32,232 bases of DNA from Clostridia bacterium (GCA_017538255.1 JAFYJD010000018.1:1-32232); one strand, 5' to 3'. Shown: positions 22,772 through 31,430, counted from the first letter of the stretch. The notes: a model not told the origin generated them from the letters alone. Numbers and translations are program-made.

Positions 22772-25700
22772 TCAGCGGCCTTCCGTAACGGGCGCTGCGT
22801 AAGCGGGCGCGGTCGTTTTGGGAATGGTAACATACCTGGCTGCTGTATATGCGCTGACGGTGCCGTAATCATCGAGCGCACGGAGTCTGTAGTAGTATTT
22901 ACTGCCGGCAGTGAGCGCGGAGTCATCCTCGAAGATGGTGTCGGTTACGGTCGCGATCAACGTATACTCCCCATCTTTGAGCGCACGATAAACTTCATAG
23001 CGCGTTGCATTTTTTGCTGCGTACCATGTAACAATCGGAGTGCTGCCGTCGAGGGTTGCTTTGACCCCTGTGGGGGCTGCGACATAGTAGGTGGTGATGT
23101 ACCTATCCTTGCTGAATGCACTTGCGGTGCCGTAGTCATCAAGCGCACGCACCTGATAGTAGTACTTCTTGTCGGCTTCAAGGCTGCTTTCATCCCTAAA
23201 TGTGGTGCCGGTAACGGTTGCAATAAGGGAGTATTCGCCGTCAACGCTCTTGCGGTAAACCTCATACTTGGTAGCGTTGGCAACAGCCTTCCAACTTGCC
23301 TGAGGCTTGCGTTCTGCAAGCGCGAGGGTCACAACCGGAGTTGCGATGTAGTAGGTGGTGATATACCGCTCCCTGCTGAATGCGCCTGTGATGCCGAGAT
23401 CGTCAATTGCGCAGACCTTGTAGTAGTACTTCTTGCCGGCTTCCAAGGTCTCATCTTCGTCCGCGAATGTGGTATCGATGACGGTCGCGATAAGGGCATA
23501 TTCGCCGTCAATGCTCCTGCGGTAAACCTGATACTTGGTAGCATTGGTAATCTCGTTCCATGTTAACATGGGCTTGCGCTCCACTATGCTTAAAGTCATC
23601 GTGGGAGCCTTGAGGCCGTAGGTAGTCACATAGGCATAGTTGCTGAAGGGACCTTCATTGCCATGAATATCGGCTGCGCAAACCTTGTAGTAGTACCTGG
23701 TGAGCGGGCTCAGTTCTTCGGTATCAACGAAACAGAGTTCGGTGGTGTTGCCGATCAGCGTGTAGAGCTCGGTGGCCTTGGTGGCGCGGTATACGTTGTA
23801 GGATACGGCGCCGGAAACCGCAGACCAAGTGATGGTGGGCATATTGTCAACTAGTTGGCCCTTGAAGTTATAGGGCTTGGAAAGGTTGACAGCGGGAGCC
23901 GCATTGACCTCGGTCGCGTTTGCAATGGTCGCGGAGTCAACATAGAAACTGGAGGAAATGCTCCTGGTCTTGACGCCGGTGATGAGTTTGATCTGGCAAA
24001 CGGAGAGGATATCGGTTTCGCCGTTGGCATCGCAGGTGATTGCAACGCGGCCGTCCTCGATGGCGTCGGTGATGTCGAAGAACATTTCGGTGGCGGAGTC
24101 AACGATGAACTTCTGACCGTTTACTCGCATTACAACGGACTTGGCGTTGGGGCTCTTTGCGCTGATCTGGATCTTGGTCTCGCCCTCGACATAGTCCTTG
24201 ATGGTGAACGCTACACCGTGATTGGACCTGATGTAGGTCTCGTTGTTGGGGCCAAAGTACGCGTATTCGTCAACGGTAATAACGTTGCTTTCGCTGCCGT
24301 CGTAGTAGATCATACCGTCTATACGACCGCCGGAACCGAAGTCGCCCTGTGCAATGAGGAGCCTGCGGATCTGAGAGAACTCGGGGTTGTGCTCATCGGC
24401 CTCATAGTACAGATGACCCTTGAGTTCGCTGTCGGAGAGTGATGCAACGAGGGGATTGTATACGCGCACGGCGTCGATGTAGCAGGTGAAGGTGCCGCCT
24501 GCCGCCCTCATCGAAACAAGGGTATCGGGGTTGTCGCAAGCGGTTACGACTTCGTACTCAACACCCGCTTCAAGACCGGGGATATTTGATACGACGTTGC
24601 CGCCCTTGGTGCCGCTCTTGGTGGTTTGAGTGATGCCCCTGCTGCCGAGGATGTGATCGTAGACCTCGTTGTACAAAGCGGTCACGCGGACCTGATACTC
24701 GCCCCACATAAGATCGGTAATGTGTATAACGGGGATCTGATAGAGGAGTCCTTGGCTGAAGAAGGTGTCTACTACCAGATGCTTGGATGCGCCTGTCTGG
24801 CTGTAGTTCCAGTTCTGGCCTGCGGGAACTACGTCTACTGCGAAGACGCCGGTGTCAAGGCCGCTGCGGCTCATAATTTCAAAGCCGGTACCGCGGAACT
24901 CGAACTGTGCGTTGGGCCAACTTGCGGAGCCCTTGCGTACGAGGTCGTAGAGGTTTTTGTTGACAGTAACGCTCATAGCCCTGCCGTTGCTGTCGCCGTG
25001 GGTCTCACGCATCTTGCCGTTGAAGTTGTTCTGATATTCGCCTTCAAAGCCGTAGATGGTGTTGGCCGTATCCTGATTCGCGTCGTCGTACTTGGTATTG
25101 GCGATAAGAGTTTTGGTATTGACGTCGTAGGTCTGCCCGTTTGCGATGCCTTCGACCTGCCACTGCGCGTCGTTTTCTGAACTGTCGCTGAACCTTATGA
25201 GGCTTTCCTCATAATGAACGTTGGTCGCGGGGAGGAAGTATACCCTGCACCATTCATAAACGGGCTCGGACTCTCCGGTTACGATGCTCTTGCGATAAGA
25301 GGTGAGTTCGAGCAGGGTCGCAGCGTCGTACTTATCGCCGTTGATGCTCTTGATGACAACGTAAGGCTGGCAGTTATTCGCGGCATGATCGTGCTGACCG
25401 TTTTTGTCGATCCCTGCGATGCCTACCTCAAAGTGCTCGGCAAGTTCAAGATGCCTTGCGGTGTTGGCATAGGGGTAGGTGTCGTGATAATCGTAACTGC
25501 CGTTTGCGAGTTTTGTCTGCTGGATGTAAGCGTCGTCGATGGTGAGAATGTGCTTAACATCGTGAGTGTTCTCATCGGTTTCAAAGAAGGCGCGGGCATC
25601 CTCGTCCTGGATCTTCAGCGAGAAGTCGTAAACGATTTGCTTGGCACGGATGCTTACGACGGGTACGGGGAAAATCGCTTCTTCGCCGTCCACAACGATG

Positions 25701-28700
25701 ATTCTGTCGCTGCTGCTGGTGTTGCCGTTTGAGTCGTTGATAACGGTAACATTGGCAGTCCTCGTGACGGTGGTGTTGTTGGCGTTGTCTACGATGGTGG
25801 CGGTAACGGTGGCTGCGCCTGCATTGACGCCGGTAACCATACCTGTGGCGGGATCAACGCTCGCTACTGAGGGGTTGCCGCTGCTCCAAGTTACGGTGTA
25901 GTCCGCCTCATTGGGGGATACGTAGAAGCAGGGGAGTTTGCTTGAGCCCTTGACAACGAGAAGGGGCTCTACCGAAGCGCCGGTGATGGGCGCGGTGTTG
26001 TTCGCTGCGCCGCCGACAACGGTAACGGTCGCGGACGCGGTCTTGACGGTGCCGCTCTTGTTATCGGTAACGGTCGCGGTGATGGCGGTGGTGCCGTTCT
26101 TGACGCCGGTTACCTTGCCGTTTGCATTCACGGTCGCGATGGTGGGATCGCCGACGGTCCAGGTGGTGCTGTAGTTCGTTGGGTTGGTCGAGTTGGTACC
26201 GGTAACGCTGAGAACGGGGGTCTTGGAGGAGCCCGCAACAACGGTTATGTTGTTAAGACCAACGGTGGAAACGTTGACTGCCGAGGAGTCGGGATAGGTC
26301 GTGATGTTGACGGTGCGGGGGTAGGTCTGTCCGGTCACGTTATCGGTGATTGTGATGGTGATGGTGCCGGAGGTCCACTCGGTGCGGCCGATCAGCAGGC
26401 CGTCCTCATTGAAGGTAGCAACGTTGGGGTTGCTGAGGCTGTAAGAAACGCTGTAATCGGCATTCGCGGGGATAACGTTGATAACGGGAAGCTGGCCGGA
26501 ACCCTTGATGAGCTTGATGGCCGGGATCGAAGCGATCTGGCTGATCGGGGAACTGCCGCCGTTATTGCCGGTGGTGGGCTGGGGAACGGTGATGGCGGAA
26601 ACCTTGGTGATGGTCTCGCCGGTTACCTTATCGGTGATCTTCGCGGTGAGGGTGGCGGTGCCGGGGTTTTTACCGGTAACTTTGCCGCTGTTGGCGTCCA
26701 CGGTAGCGACATTGGTGTTGGAAGAAGTCCAAACCACGGTATAGTTCGCGTCGGCGGGTTCAACGCTGATCGTGGGTATCTTGGAGGAATCGGGCTTTAC
26801 GGTTATATCGTAAAGGGTAGCGCCGGTAACAGCGGGGGCATTGCTGCCGCTGTTGCCGCCGGCGGGAGCGCCGGAGTAAAGGCCGGAGATCTGTGTGGGG
26901 GTGTTGCTGATCTCAACGGTGCCGATGGTATCGGACTTCGCGAGAAGGCCCCTGATCTGAACGACGAACTTCTTGCCGTGAACGGTGCTGTCCATATAGC
27001 AGGTGTTGGCGTCGTAATCGAAGCCGCCGACGGTAACGACGTCGCCGTTCCTGCTGACGATCGCTCCGTTGTAGGGAACGAGGTTGTTTTCAAAGACGTA
27101 TTCGCCGTTCTGGTAGCCGATGGCATCCTGGGTGAAGGTCTTGACATTGGTGTTGACGTCAAAACTGTCGTGGTACTTGAAGTACTCGGAGATGATGTCC
27201 TTGATGTAGGCATCACCGATGGTGTTCATCGAGCCGGTGGAGGCGAAGTTGGTTACGGTGGGGATCTCCGTGATGAAGGTGTTGATCATCGAGCGGAGCT
27301 GCTGCGTCGGATTGCTGTAGTCGGGCGCGGTGTAGCTGCCGTTCACAAGGACCTTTGCGTTGGGTACTTTGAAGTAGTACTTGCTGTACGCGGACTCGTT
27401 TGCCTTATCGAGCGGATGGTTGTTGTAAGCGATCCTGTTGTTGTAGTTCCTTACGTTGTTGTCATAGAAACCGCTTATGAGTTTACGGCTGCCGTTTGCC
27501 TCGGTGTAGAAGTAACCGATGCTCTTGCTGCGGGTGTAGTAGGTGCCCGACCAGTTGCCGTTGAAGTTGTAAGCGGGGATATAGCTGTAGGAGAGCGCGC
27601 CGCTGGAACTCTGGCCGACCTCATTGTAAGCTTCGCTGTTGGTAATGTACTTAGCAACAACGGGGCCGTTGGGGCCGTAGTTCTCGGTGCAGGGATATAC
27701 GCTGGAGATAACGGTGGTGAAATCACGGGAGTAGAACTCGTCGTTGTTGAATCTCAGCGTGTTGTACTTTGCGGTGGTGTAGGCGCCGCTGGCGTTGCCG
27801 TAAGCGGGGTCGTAAGCGTGGCTGCTGATAGCGGCGGCGTCGTTGTTCCAACCGTAGTTGGAGGAGAAAATGCTCCAACCGGCCCAGTCGTAGGAGTTAA
27901 CCAACTCGTTGACCTCGGTGCTGAGGGCGACGCTGTAGATCTTGGCGCCGTAGTCCTTTTTAATTGAGGTCGCAATGTTGACCGCATTGGCAGCGATGTT
28001 CATATCAAAGCCGTCCCAGCCTGGGGTACCGTCGGTGATGAGGATGACGACTTTGTTGCGGGGAACGTTGGAAACGGAACCGTCCGCATTGTAAACGGTG
28101 TAGGTATCGTTGCCGGTAGCGGCGATGATGCCCCTTGCCATATCAAGACCTGCGTTGGTGTAAGCGCCGGAACTGATGGGGCTCCGAAGGAGCGCCTTGT
28201 TGAGCGCGGCATAACCTTCGGCGGTGTTGACGGAGGTGAGGGTATCGTTGTACTTATGCTGAGCGGATACGGCATAGGTGGAGGTGCCGGAGAACTGGTA
28301 GTTGTACCAATCGCCATTGGTGTCGTAAAGACCGGTGGCGGAGTCGCCGGCATTGCAGCTGTAAGCGCCGAAGCCAACGAGGCTTACGCGGTGATCCGCA
28401 CCGCCGTGAGCGGGGCTGCGGAGTTCTTCGATGAGAGCGTGAGCGATCGACTTAACGGCGGTCTGCTTGTAGGTGTCAATGGAAAAAGTGCCGAAGCCGT
28501 ATTCGTTATCATCATAGGACGCGTTATCCTGCATCAAACAGGACTGATCCATAACGATGATGAAGTCCGTGGGGGCTTCGTTCTGCTGCTCGGCGATCGG
28601 CTTCTCACCGGTGATATAAGCGGTGAGGTCGATGCAGTAGGTACCGTCGGCAGCGAGCCACGCATCCTTGTTGAGGACTATCGCGCTGTTGCTTGCGCCG

Positions 28701-28843
28701 TAGGTGATCTCGCCGGTCTCGGGATCAACGGTAGCGGCGGACGCTTTACCGAAGATGCCGCTGATGGCGGTAAAGGCGCCGAATACCATAATGATAGCGA
28801 GCAGGCTTGCTACGATCCTGGTGAAAGTTGATTTGCTGTTCAT
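22772..28843 (-). CDS. Very large secreted VWA / Big2 / fibronectin-III protein
   Basis: 2023 residues. The signal peptide ends near AS-AA (about 37). A VWA-type domain (about 92-400) has a degenerate MIDAS: DQSCL (D99, S101; the second serine of DxSxS is missing), a threonine in GAYTNAGLDMA and the aspartate in VVILITDGTPGWDG. Four Big2-like repeats follow (about 665-1035), each with a TVxWSSxNPxVAxVD..GxVTG pattern. A central region has modules of unknown type (for example FRGTGFEIMSRSG). Four fibronectin-III repeats lie at the C-terminus (about 1660-2010; YxVYRxxxDGEYxLIATVTxTxF..YYYxVRALDDYG). There is no LPxTG, S-layer or dockerin anchor. AGGAGG precedes ATG 28843. Probably an extracellular adhesive or matrix protein; ligand unknown. 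Confidence 0.88.
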   Translation of the reverse strand: MNSKSTFTRIVASLLAIIMVFGAFTAISGIFGKASAATVDPETGEITYGASNSAIVLNKDAWLAADGTYCIDLTAYITGEKPIAEQQNEAPTDFIIVMDQSCLMQDNASYDDNEYGFGTFSIDTYKQTAVKSIAHALIEELRSPAHGGADHRVSLVGFGAYSCNAGDSATGLYDTNGDWYNYQFSGTSTYAVSAQHKYNDTLTSVNTAEGYAALNKALLRSPISSGAYTNAGLDMARGIIAATGNDTYTVYNADGSVSNVPRNKVVILITDGTPGWDGFDMNIAANAVNIATSIKKDYGAKIYSVALSTEVNELVNSYDWAGWSIFSSNYGWNNDAAAISSHAYDPAYGNASGAYTTAKYNTLRFNNDEFYSRDFTTVISSVYPCTENYGPNGPVVAKYITNSEAYNEVGQSSSGALSYSYIPAYNFNGNWSGTYYTRSKSIGYFYTEANGSRKLISGFYDNNVRNYNNRIAYNNHPLDKANESAYSKYYFKVPNAKVLVNGSYTAPDYSNPTQQLRSMINTFITEIPTVTNFASTGSMNTIGDAYIKDIISEYFKYHDSFDVNTNVKTFTQDAIGYQNGEYVFENNLVPYNGAIVSRNGDVVTVGGFDYDANTCYMDSTVHGKKFVVQIRGLLAKSDTIGTVEISNTPTQISGLYSGAPAGGNSGSNAPAVTGATLYDITVKPDSSKIPTISVEPADANYTVVWTSSNTNVATVDANSGKVTGKNPGTATLTAKITDKVTGETITKVSAITVPQPTTGNNGGSSPISQIASIPAIKLIKGSGQLPVINVIPANADYSVSYSLSNPNVATFNEDGLLIGRTEWTSGTITITITDNVTGQTYPRTVNITTYPDSSAVNVSTVGLNNITVVAGSSKTPVLSVTGTNSTNPTNYSTTWTVGDPTIATVNANGKVTGVKNGTTAITATVTDNKSGTVKTASATVTVVGGAANNTAPITGASVEPLLVVKGSSKLPCFYVSPNEADYTVTWSSGNPSVASVDPATGMVTGVNAGAATVTATIVDNANNTTVTRTANVTVINDSNGNTSSSDRIIVVDGEEAIFPVPVVSIRAKQIVYDFSLKIQDEDARAFFETDENTHDVKHILTIDDAYIQQTKLANGSYDYHDTYPYANTARHLELAEHFEVGIAGIDKNGQHDHAANNCQPYVVIKSINGDKYDAATLLELTSYRKSIVTGESEPVYEWCRVYFLPATNVHYEESLIRFSDSSENDAQWQVEGIANGQTYDVNTKTLIANTKYDDANQDTANTIYGFEGEYQNNFNGKMRETHGDSNGRAMSVTVNKNLYDLVRKGSASWPNAQFEFRGTGFEIMSRSGLDTGVFAVDVVPAGQNWNYSQTGASKHLVVDTFFSQGLLYQIPVIHITDLMWGEYQVRVTALYNEVYDHILGSRGITQTTKSGTKGGNVVSNIPGLEAGVEYEVVTACDNPDTLVSMRAAGGTFTCYIDAVRVYNPLVASLSDSELKGHLYYEADEHNPEFSQIRRLLIAQGDFGSGGRIDGMIYYDGSESNVITVDEYAYFGPNNETYIRSNHGVAFTIKDYVEGETKIQISAKSPNAKSVVMRVNGQKFIVDSATEMFFDITDAIEDGRVAITCDANGETDILSVCQIKLITGVKTRSISSSFYVDSATIANATEVNAAPAVNLSKPYNFKGQLVDNMPTITWSAVSGAVSYNVYRATKATELYTLIGNTTELCFVDTEELSPLTRYYYKVCAADIHGNEGPFSNYAYVTTYGLKAPTMTLSIVERKPMLTWNEITNATKYQVYRRSIDGEYALIATVIDTTFADEDETLEAGKKYYYKVCAIDDLGITGAFSRERYITTYYIATPVVTLALAERKPQASWKAVANATKYEVYRKSVDGEYSLIATVTGTTFRDESSLEADKKYYYQVRALDDYGTASAFSKDRYITTYYVAAPTGVKATLDGSTPIVTWYAAKNATRYEVYRALKDGEYTLIATVTDTIFEDDSALTAGSKYYYRLRALDDYGTVSAYTAARYVTIPKTTAPAYAAPVTEGR
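22805..23870 (-). repeat. Four tandem Fn3-coding repeats
   Basis: Units of about 280 bp within the preceding gene, visibly similar at DNA level: the segments around 23085-23175 and 23340-23430 share long stretches, such as the run encoding ITTYY and the run encoding KKYYY. The similarity suggests recent duplication and possible recombination between copies. Confidence 0.75.
25735..26850 (-). repeat. Four Big2-like coding repeats
   Basis: Units of about 270 bp encoding bacterial Ig-like (group 2) domains. They are more divergent from one another than the Fn3 units. Each ends in a TV or TAxxTD-type strand followed by a short linker. Confidence 0.7.
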
Positions 28844-28924
28844 TGTCTCCTCCTGATTTGCAGTTGTGAACCAAATTCTGTCGCACGGCGGCGCACAAGA
28901 CCGCCAACGCTTTTACGGTGTCGC

Positions 28925-28953
28925 ATTTTAATTAAGTGTAAATATCTTGTCAA
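28925..28953 (-). promoter_or_regulatory. Promoter of the VWA/Fn3 gene
   Basis: Minus strand: TTGACA, 17-bp spacer, TAAAAT, with a leader of about 75 bases before ATG 28843. Confidence 0.7.
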
Positions 28954-29356
28954 GCGCATCTGCCGCATTTTTATCAGTATATTTTTCAGCGTTTTTTTGG
29001 GGGCGATAAGCCGAGTCCGACCCGTTTCCCGCATTTTGCGCCGCTCATTTTTAGCGCATCCGATTTTTTACAGATGTAATAAGGCTTATTTCGCTGTTGC
29101 GACGCACAGTTCGGCTCTTTTTTTGCGCTGTTTTTCTGCCGCGGTTTGATCGATTTAAAGTTTATCTAATTCGGCACCGTGAAAATATACTCAGTAATTT
29201 GCATTTTCATCTAATCCCTTCCCCTCATTTTTGCCATTTTCCGGTTTTATGAGCGTAAAATCCATACATTTTCCCACGCATTTGCCCCATTATTACGTCC
29301 ATCTAATCCGATTTTGCCGTTCAATTCGCTTCTGCCGCTAATTAGATAAATATCAA
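28954..29356. other. Gene-poor, AT-rich intergenic region
   Basis: About 400 bp, more AT-rich than the rest of the window, without a supported ORF on either strand. It holds T-runs and four copies of the heptamer ATCTAAT (listed separately). No tRNA, riboswitch or small-RNA signature was recognised. Confidence 0.6.
29164..29347. repeat. Four dispersed ATCTAAT heptamers
   Basis: ATCTAAT at 29164-29170, 29209-29215 and 29301-29307, and its complement ATTAGAT at 29341-29347; a near copy (GTTAGAT) lies near 29387. This could be a cluster of regulator sites or chance in AT-rich DNA. Confidence 0.4.
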
Positions 29357-29382
29357 AGCAGCCCGCGCAAGCGCAGACTGCT
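29347..29382 (-). terminator. Probable terminator of the radical SAM operon
   Basis: On the minus strand AGCAG-TCT-GCGC pairs with GCGC-GGG-CTGCT (12 pairs including two G-T) around a tiny loop, followed by TTTGATATTT. It lies about 80 bp after the radical SAM stop codon. Confidence 0.5.
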
Positions 29383-29463
29383 GTATGTTAGATGACCATG
29401 TAAGTTATATGCACTATTATATAAATAGGAAGGTTTACCTCTTCCTCGCTCCCGTGGCAGGCA

Positions 29464-30495
29464 TTAAAACGCCTTATCGGCCTCTTTTACCCTTGCGCAG
29501 TACGGTGATTCATATAATTTGCCGTGAACGAAGTGGTTATACGAGCGGCAGCCACCCGCGCAGTACTTTCCAAGGGCGCATTCGGCGCATTTTCCCGTCA
29601 AAAGAGCGGTCGAAAAGCCCCGATTATAGGCAAACGCTCCAGGATCAGACCATATTTCGGAGAGTGAACGCTCCCTTAAATTGCCCTCATTGAACGCTTC
29701 ATCGTACATGGATTCACATCCGCGCACGTTCCCGACGCTGTCTATACCTATCGCGGAGAGCCCCGCGCCGCACCCCGAAAACACGGTTTTTCCGTCCCGA
29801 ATGCCGCGCAAAAAACCCTCTTTTTCGGTAAAATAGCCGATATTATCCGCTATCCCGAGCGCAAACGGCGCGTCCGAATGCCGCATAATGAAGTCGATGA
29901 CCGCGCCGAAATCGAATCGGTGATCGATCCCTCCCCCGTGTGCGTTGCCCATTGGCGAGCACGCCTGTATCTGCCACGCATCTATGCCCTTATTTTTCAA
30001 AATATCATATAGTTCTTCAATAAACGGCGCGTTTTCCGCATTCAGTGTGGTTATTACGGATACGGGGGTGCCGCTCGCTTTCAATGCATCGATCGCGCTC
30101 ATCGCGCGGCGAAAACTGCCCTTTTGCCTGTACGCGTCGTGCAGGGGCTCAATGCCGTCCACGGATACCGCAACGGATTCCACTCCGAGTGTTTTGAGCG
30201 TATCGAGTATGCTCTTGTCAAACAGAAACCCGTTGGTGATGATCGCGGTGCTTATACCGTTTTTTATAAGCCGTTCAACGATTTTTGCCCAATCCGGGCG
30301 CATAAACACCTCGCCGCCGATGAGCGATACACGCTCGCAGCCGAGCGCCGCAAGTTGATCCGCAACGGAAAGACATTCCTCGGTATTGAGTTCATTTTCC
30401 CGCGCTTTTCCCGCCATTGAGCCGCAGTATTTGCAGGAAAAACAGCATTTCAGCGTTATCTCCCACACGCAGGAGCGAAGCAAATAGCCGTCCAT
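29464..30495 (-). CDS. Radical SAM/SPASM peptide-maturase-like enzyme
   Basis: 343 residues. The N-terminal radical SAM [4Fe-4S] motif is C17-x3-C21-x2-C24, with GGE at 60-62 for SAM binding. The C-terminal SPASM domain carries the full seven-cysteine pattern: C242, G255-x4-C260, then C303-x2-C306-x5-C312-x3-C316, and C333, predicting two auxiliary clusters. This architecture is shared by anaerobic sulfatase-maturing enzymes and many RiPP maturases. There is no RRE/PqqD-like domain and no sulfatase gene in view. The start codon overlaps the stop of the upstream gene (TAATG, one shared base), so translation is coupled. That gene encodes repeated V-Y-x-x-P motifs, the probable substrate. The exact chemistry is not predictable from the sequence. 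Confidence 0.9.
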   Translation of the reverse strand: MDGYLLRSCVWEITLKCCFSCKYCGSMAGKARENELNTEECLSVADQLAALGCERVSLIGGEVFMRPDWAKIVERLIKNGISTAIITNGFLFDKSILDTLKTLGVESVAVSVDGIEPLHDAYRQKGSFRRAMSAIDALKASGTPVSVITTLNAENAPFIEELYDILKNKGIDAWQIQACSPMGNAHGGGIDHRFDFGAVIDFIMRHSDAPFALGIADNIGYFTEKEGFLRGIRDGKTVFSGCGAGLSAIGIDSVGNVRGCESMYDEAFNEGNLRERSLSEIWSDPGAFAYNRGFSTALLTGKCAECALGKYCAGGCRSYNHFVHGKLYESPYCARVKEADKAF

Positions 30496-30914
30496 TACAA
30501 CTCCATTATCTCGTATGCCGCGTTCTTTTTGCCTTTTTTATTGGGCTCGGGCAGTTTTTGCCCGCAGTTTCGGCAGAACTTATCCGTTTGATGTGCGCGT
30601 TCACCGCAGTTAACGCAAAAGCGCAGACCGTTCACGGGCGGCGCGCCGTAAACCTCGGCCAATGCTCCCCCGTTATCGCGCTCGTCGGGCAGGGGCGGGC
30701 AGGCGTAGACCGGGCGCGCTTCGTCACGCGGAAACATACTGGGGCTCGCGTATACAAGCTGCGTCGGAGCGCGAAAAACGCGGCCCTTGCGGAAGTTTGC
30801 CGGGTACTCCGCCGCTTCTCCCCCGATCGTTTCATCCTTCAAAGGCGCATCGCCTTCGCCTTTGATCGGCGGCACCGCATAGACCTTTGTGAATCCGTTG
30901 TTCCTGTTTTTCAT
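30495..30914 (-). CDS. Putative repeat-containing RiPP precursor with C-terminal zinc ribbon
   Basis: 139 residues from ATG 30914, preceded by GGAGG with a six-base gap; a longer upstream reading has no such signal and crosses the tRNA region. Four copies of a V-Y-x-x-P motif are visible: VYAVPPI (11-17), VYASPSM (54-60), VYACPPL (69-75) and VYGAPPV (88-94), plus a weaker VFRAPT (46-51). They are separated by acidic or Gly-rich spacers. The C-terminus is a zinc ribbon (C100, C103, C114, C117) and a basic tail. There is no signal peptide. The stop codon shares a base with the radical SAM start. I infer that the repeats are modified cores or recognition motifs and that the zinc ribbon is a folded handle; this is not demonstrated. 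Alternative: a small zinc-ribbon scaffold protein. Confidence 0.75.
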   Translation of the reverse strand: MKNRNNGFTKVYAVPPIKGEGDAPLKDETIGGEAAEYPANFRKGRVFRAPTQLVYASPSMFPRDEARPVYACPPLPDERDNGGALAEVYGAPPVNGLRFCVNCGERAHQTDKFCRNCGQKLPEPNKKGKKNAAYEIMEL

Positions 30915-30942
30915 CTTGCACCTCCATAGCGCATATAGGTTA

Positions 30943-30971
30943 AGTTTATCACAACCACGCCTGTTTTTCAA
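30943..30971 (-). promoter_or_regulatory. Promoter of the repeat-peptide/radical SAM operon
   Basis: Minus strand: TTGAAA, 17-bp spacer, TAAACT, with start predicted about 22 bases before the ATG at 30914. It is divergent from the tRNA-Leu promoter. Confidence 0.55.
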
Positions 30972-31025
30972 TCGTTCTGCACCGCGCTTTTGCTCATCAT
31001 ATATAGAAAATGTATAAAATAAGTA

Positions 31026-31054
31026 TTGACTTTTTCGCTCCGCCGATGTATAAT
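31026..31054 (+). promoter_or_regulatory. Promoter of tRNA-Leu
   Basis: TTGACT, 17-bp spacer, TATAAT, about 20 bases before the tRNA 5' end. Confidence 0.85.
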
Positions 31055-31073
31055 ACCGCTTGCAATCCAAATC

Positions 31074-31156
31074 GCGGTCGTGGCGGAACTGGCAGACGCG
31101 TACGTTTGAGGGGCGTATGGGAGACCGTATGGGTTCAAGTCCCATCGACCGCACCA
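31074..31156 (+). tRNA. tRNA-Leu (anticodon GAG)
   Basis: Class II tRNA. Acceptor stem GCGGTCG / CGACCGC, D arm with GGCAGA, anticodon stem TACGT / GCGTA with loop TTGAGGG (anticodon GAG, reading CUC and CUU), long variable arm, and T arm TGGG-TTCAAGT-CCCA. The discriminator is A, and CCA is encoded (31154-31156). It has its own promoter and terminator. Confidence 0.95.
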
Positions 31157-31192
31157 TGTTATCTATACGAAAAAGATATAGAGCAAAAAAAG

Positions 31193-31214
31193 CCCGATAA
31201 AATCGGGTTTTTTT
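31193..31214 (+). terminator. Terminator of tRNA-Leu
   Basis: CCCGAT-AAA-ATCGGG followed by seven T residues. Confidence 0.9.
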
Positions 31215-31272
31215 GCGCCCAAAACGCCTGTAAACTACTGTACAAATCCATAGATGTAAAATGGGTATTTTT

Positions 31273-31300
31273 GCCATTTGACAGGACTTGAACCCATGTG
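31273..31300 (-). other. Inverted tRNA 3'-end-like fragment, candidate attachment site
   Basis: On the minus strand ATGGGTTCAAGTCC (31297-31284) reads as a tRNA T-arm; with the following bases a five-pair T stem (two G-T) and a short acceptor-like tail can be drawn. The same 14 bases occur in the tRNA-Leu (31129-31142) in the opposite orientation. No 5' half of a tRNA is present. Such isolated 3' ends mark the edge of elements integrated in tRNA genes, and the next gene is element-like. Confidence 0.45.
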
Positions 31301-31324
31301 AAAACCGAATATCAAGCAATTTAT

Positions 31325-31356
31325 GGCAGACTGAGCAAAAAAGTCTGCCCTTTTTT
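31325..31356 (+). terminator. Rho-independent terminator
   Basis: GGCAGACT / AGTCTGCC with a nine-base loop, then C and six T residues. No gene lies between it and the tRNA terminator. It may insulate the following element gene or be a second stop for tRNA transcription. The stretch 31215-31430 contains only this and the tRNA-like fragment. Confidence 0.8.
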
Positions 31357-31430
31357 ATTCCCCCCATCTCGCTGATCGTTTGAAAATAACGGTCGGCTTT
31401 TTTTATTTCAAGCGAAAGGAGCTAAGTACC

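Noticed and set aside
22805..23870. Possible CRISPR-like or other noncoding array
   Set aside because: The repeats are about 280 bp, in frame and encode Fn3 domains; no short direct repeats with uniform spacers occur anywhere in the window.
31010..31291. Plus-strand frame spanning the tRNA-Leu
   Set aside because: It covers the tRNA and its promoter; no start signal.
30915..31367. N-terminal extension of the repeat protein
   Set aside because: It runs antisense through the tRNA-Leu and its promoter; the ATG at 30914 has GGAGG at ideal spacing.
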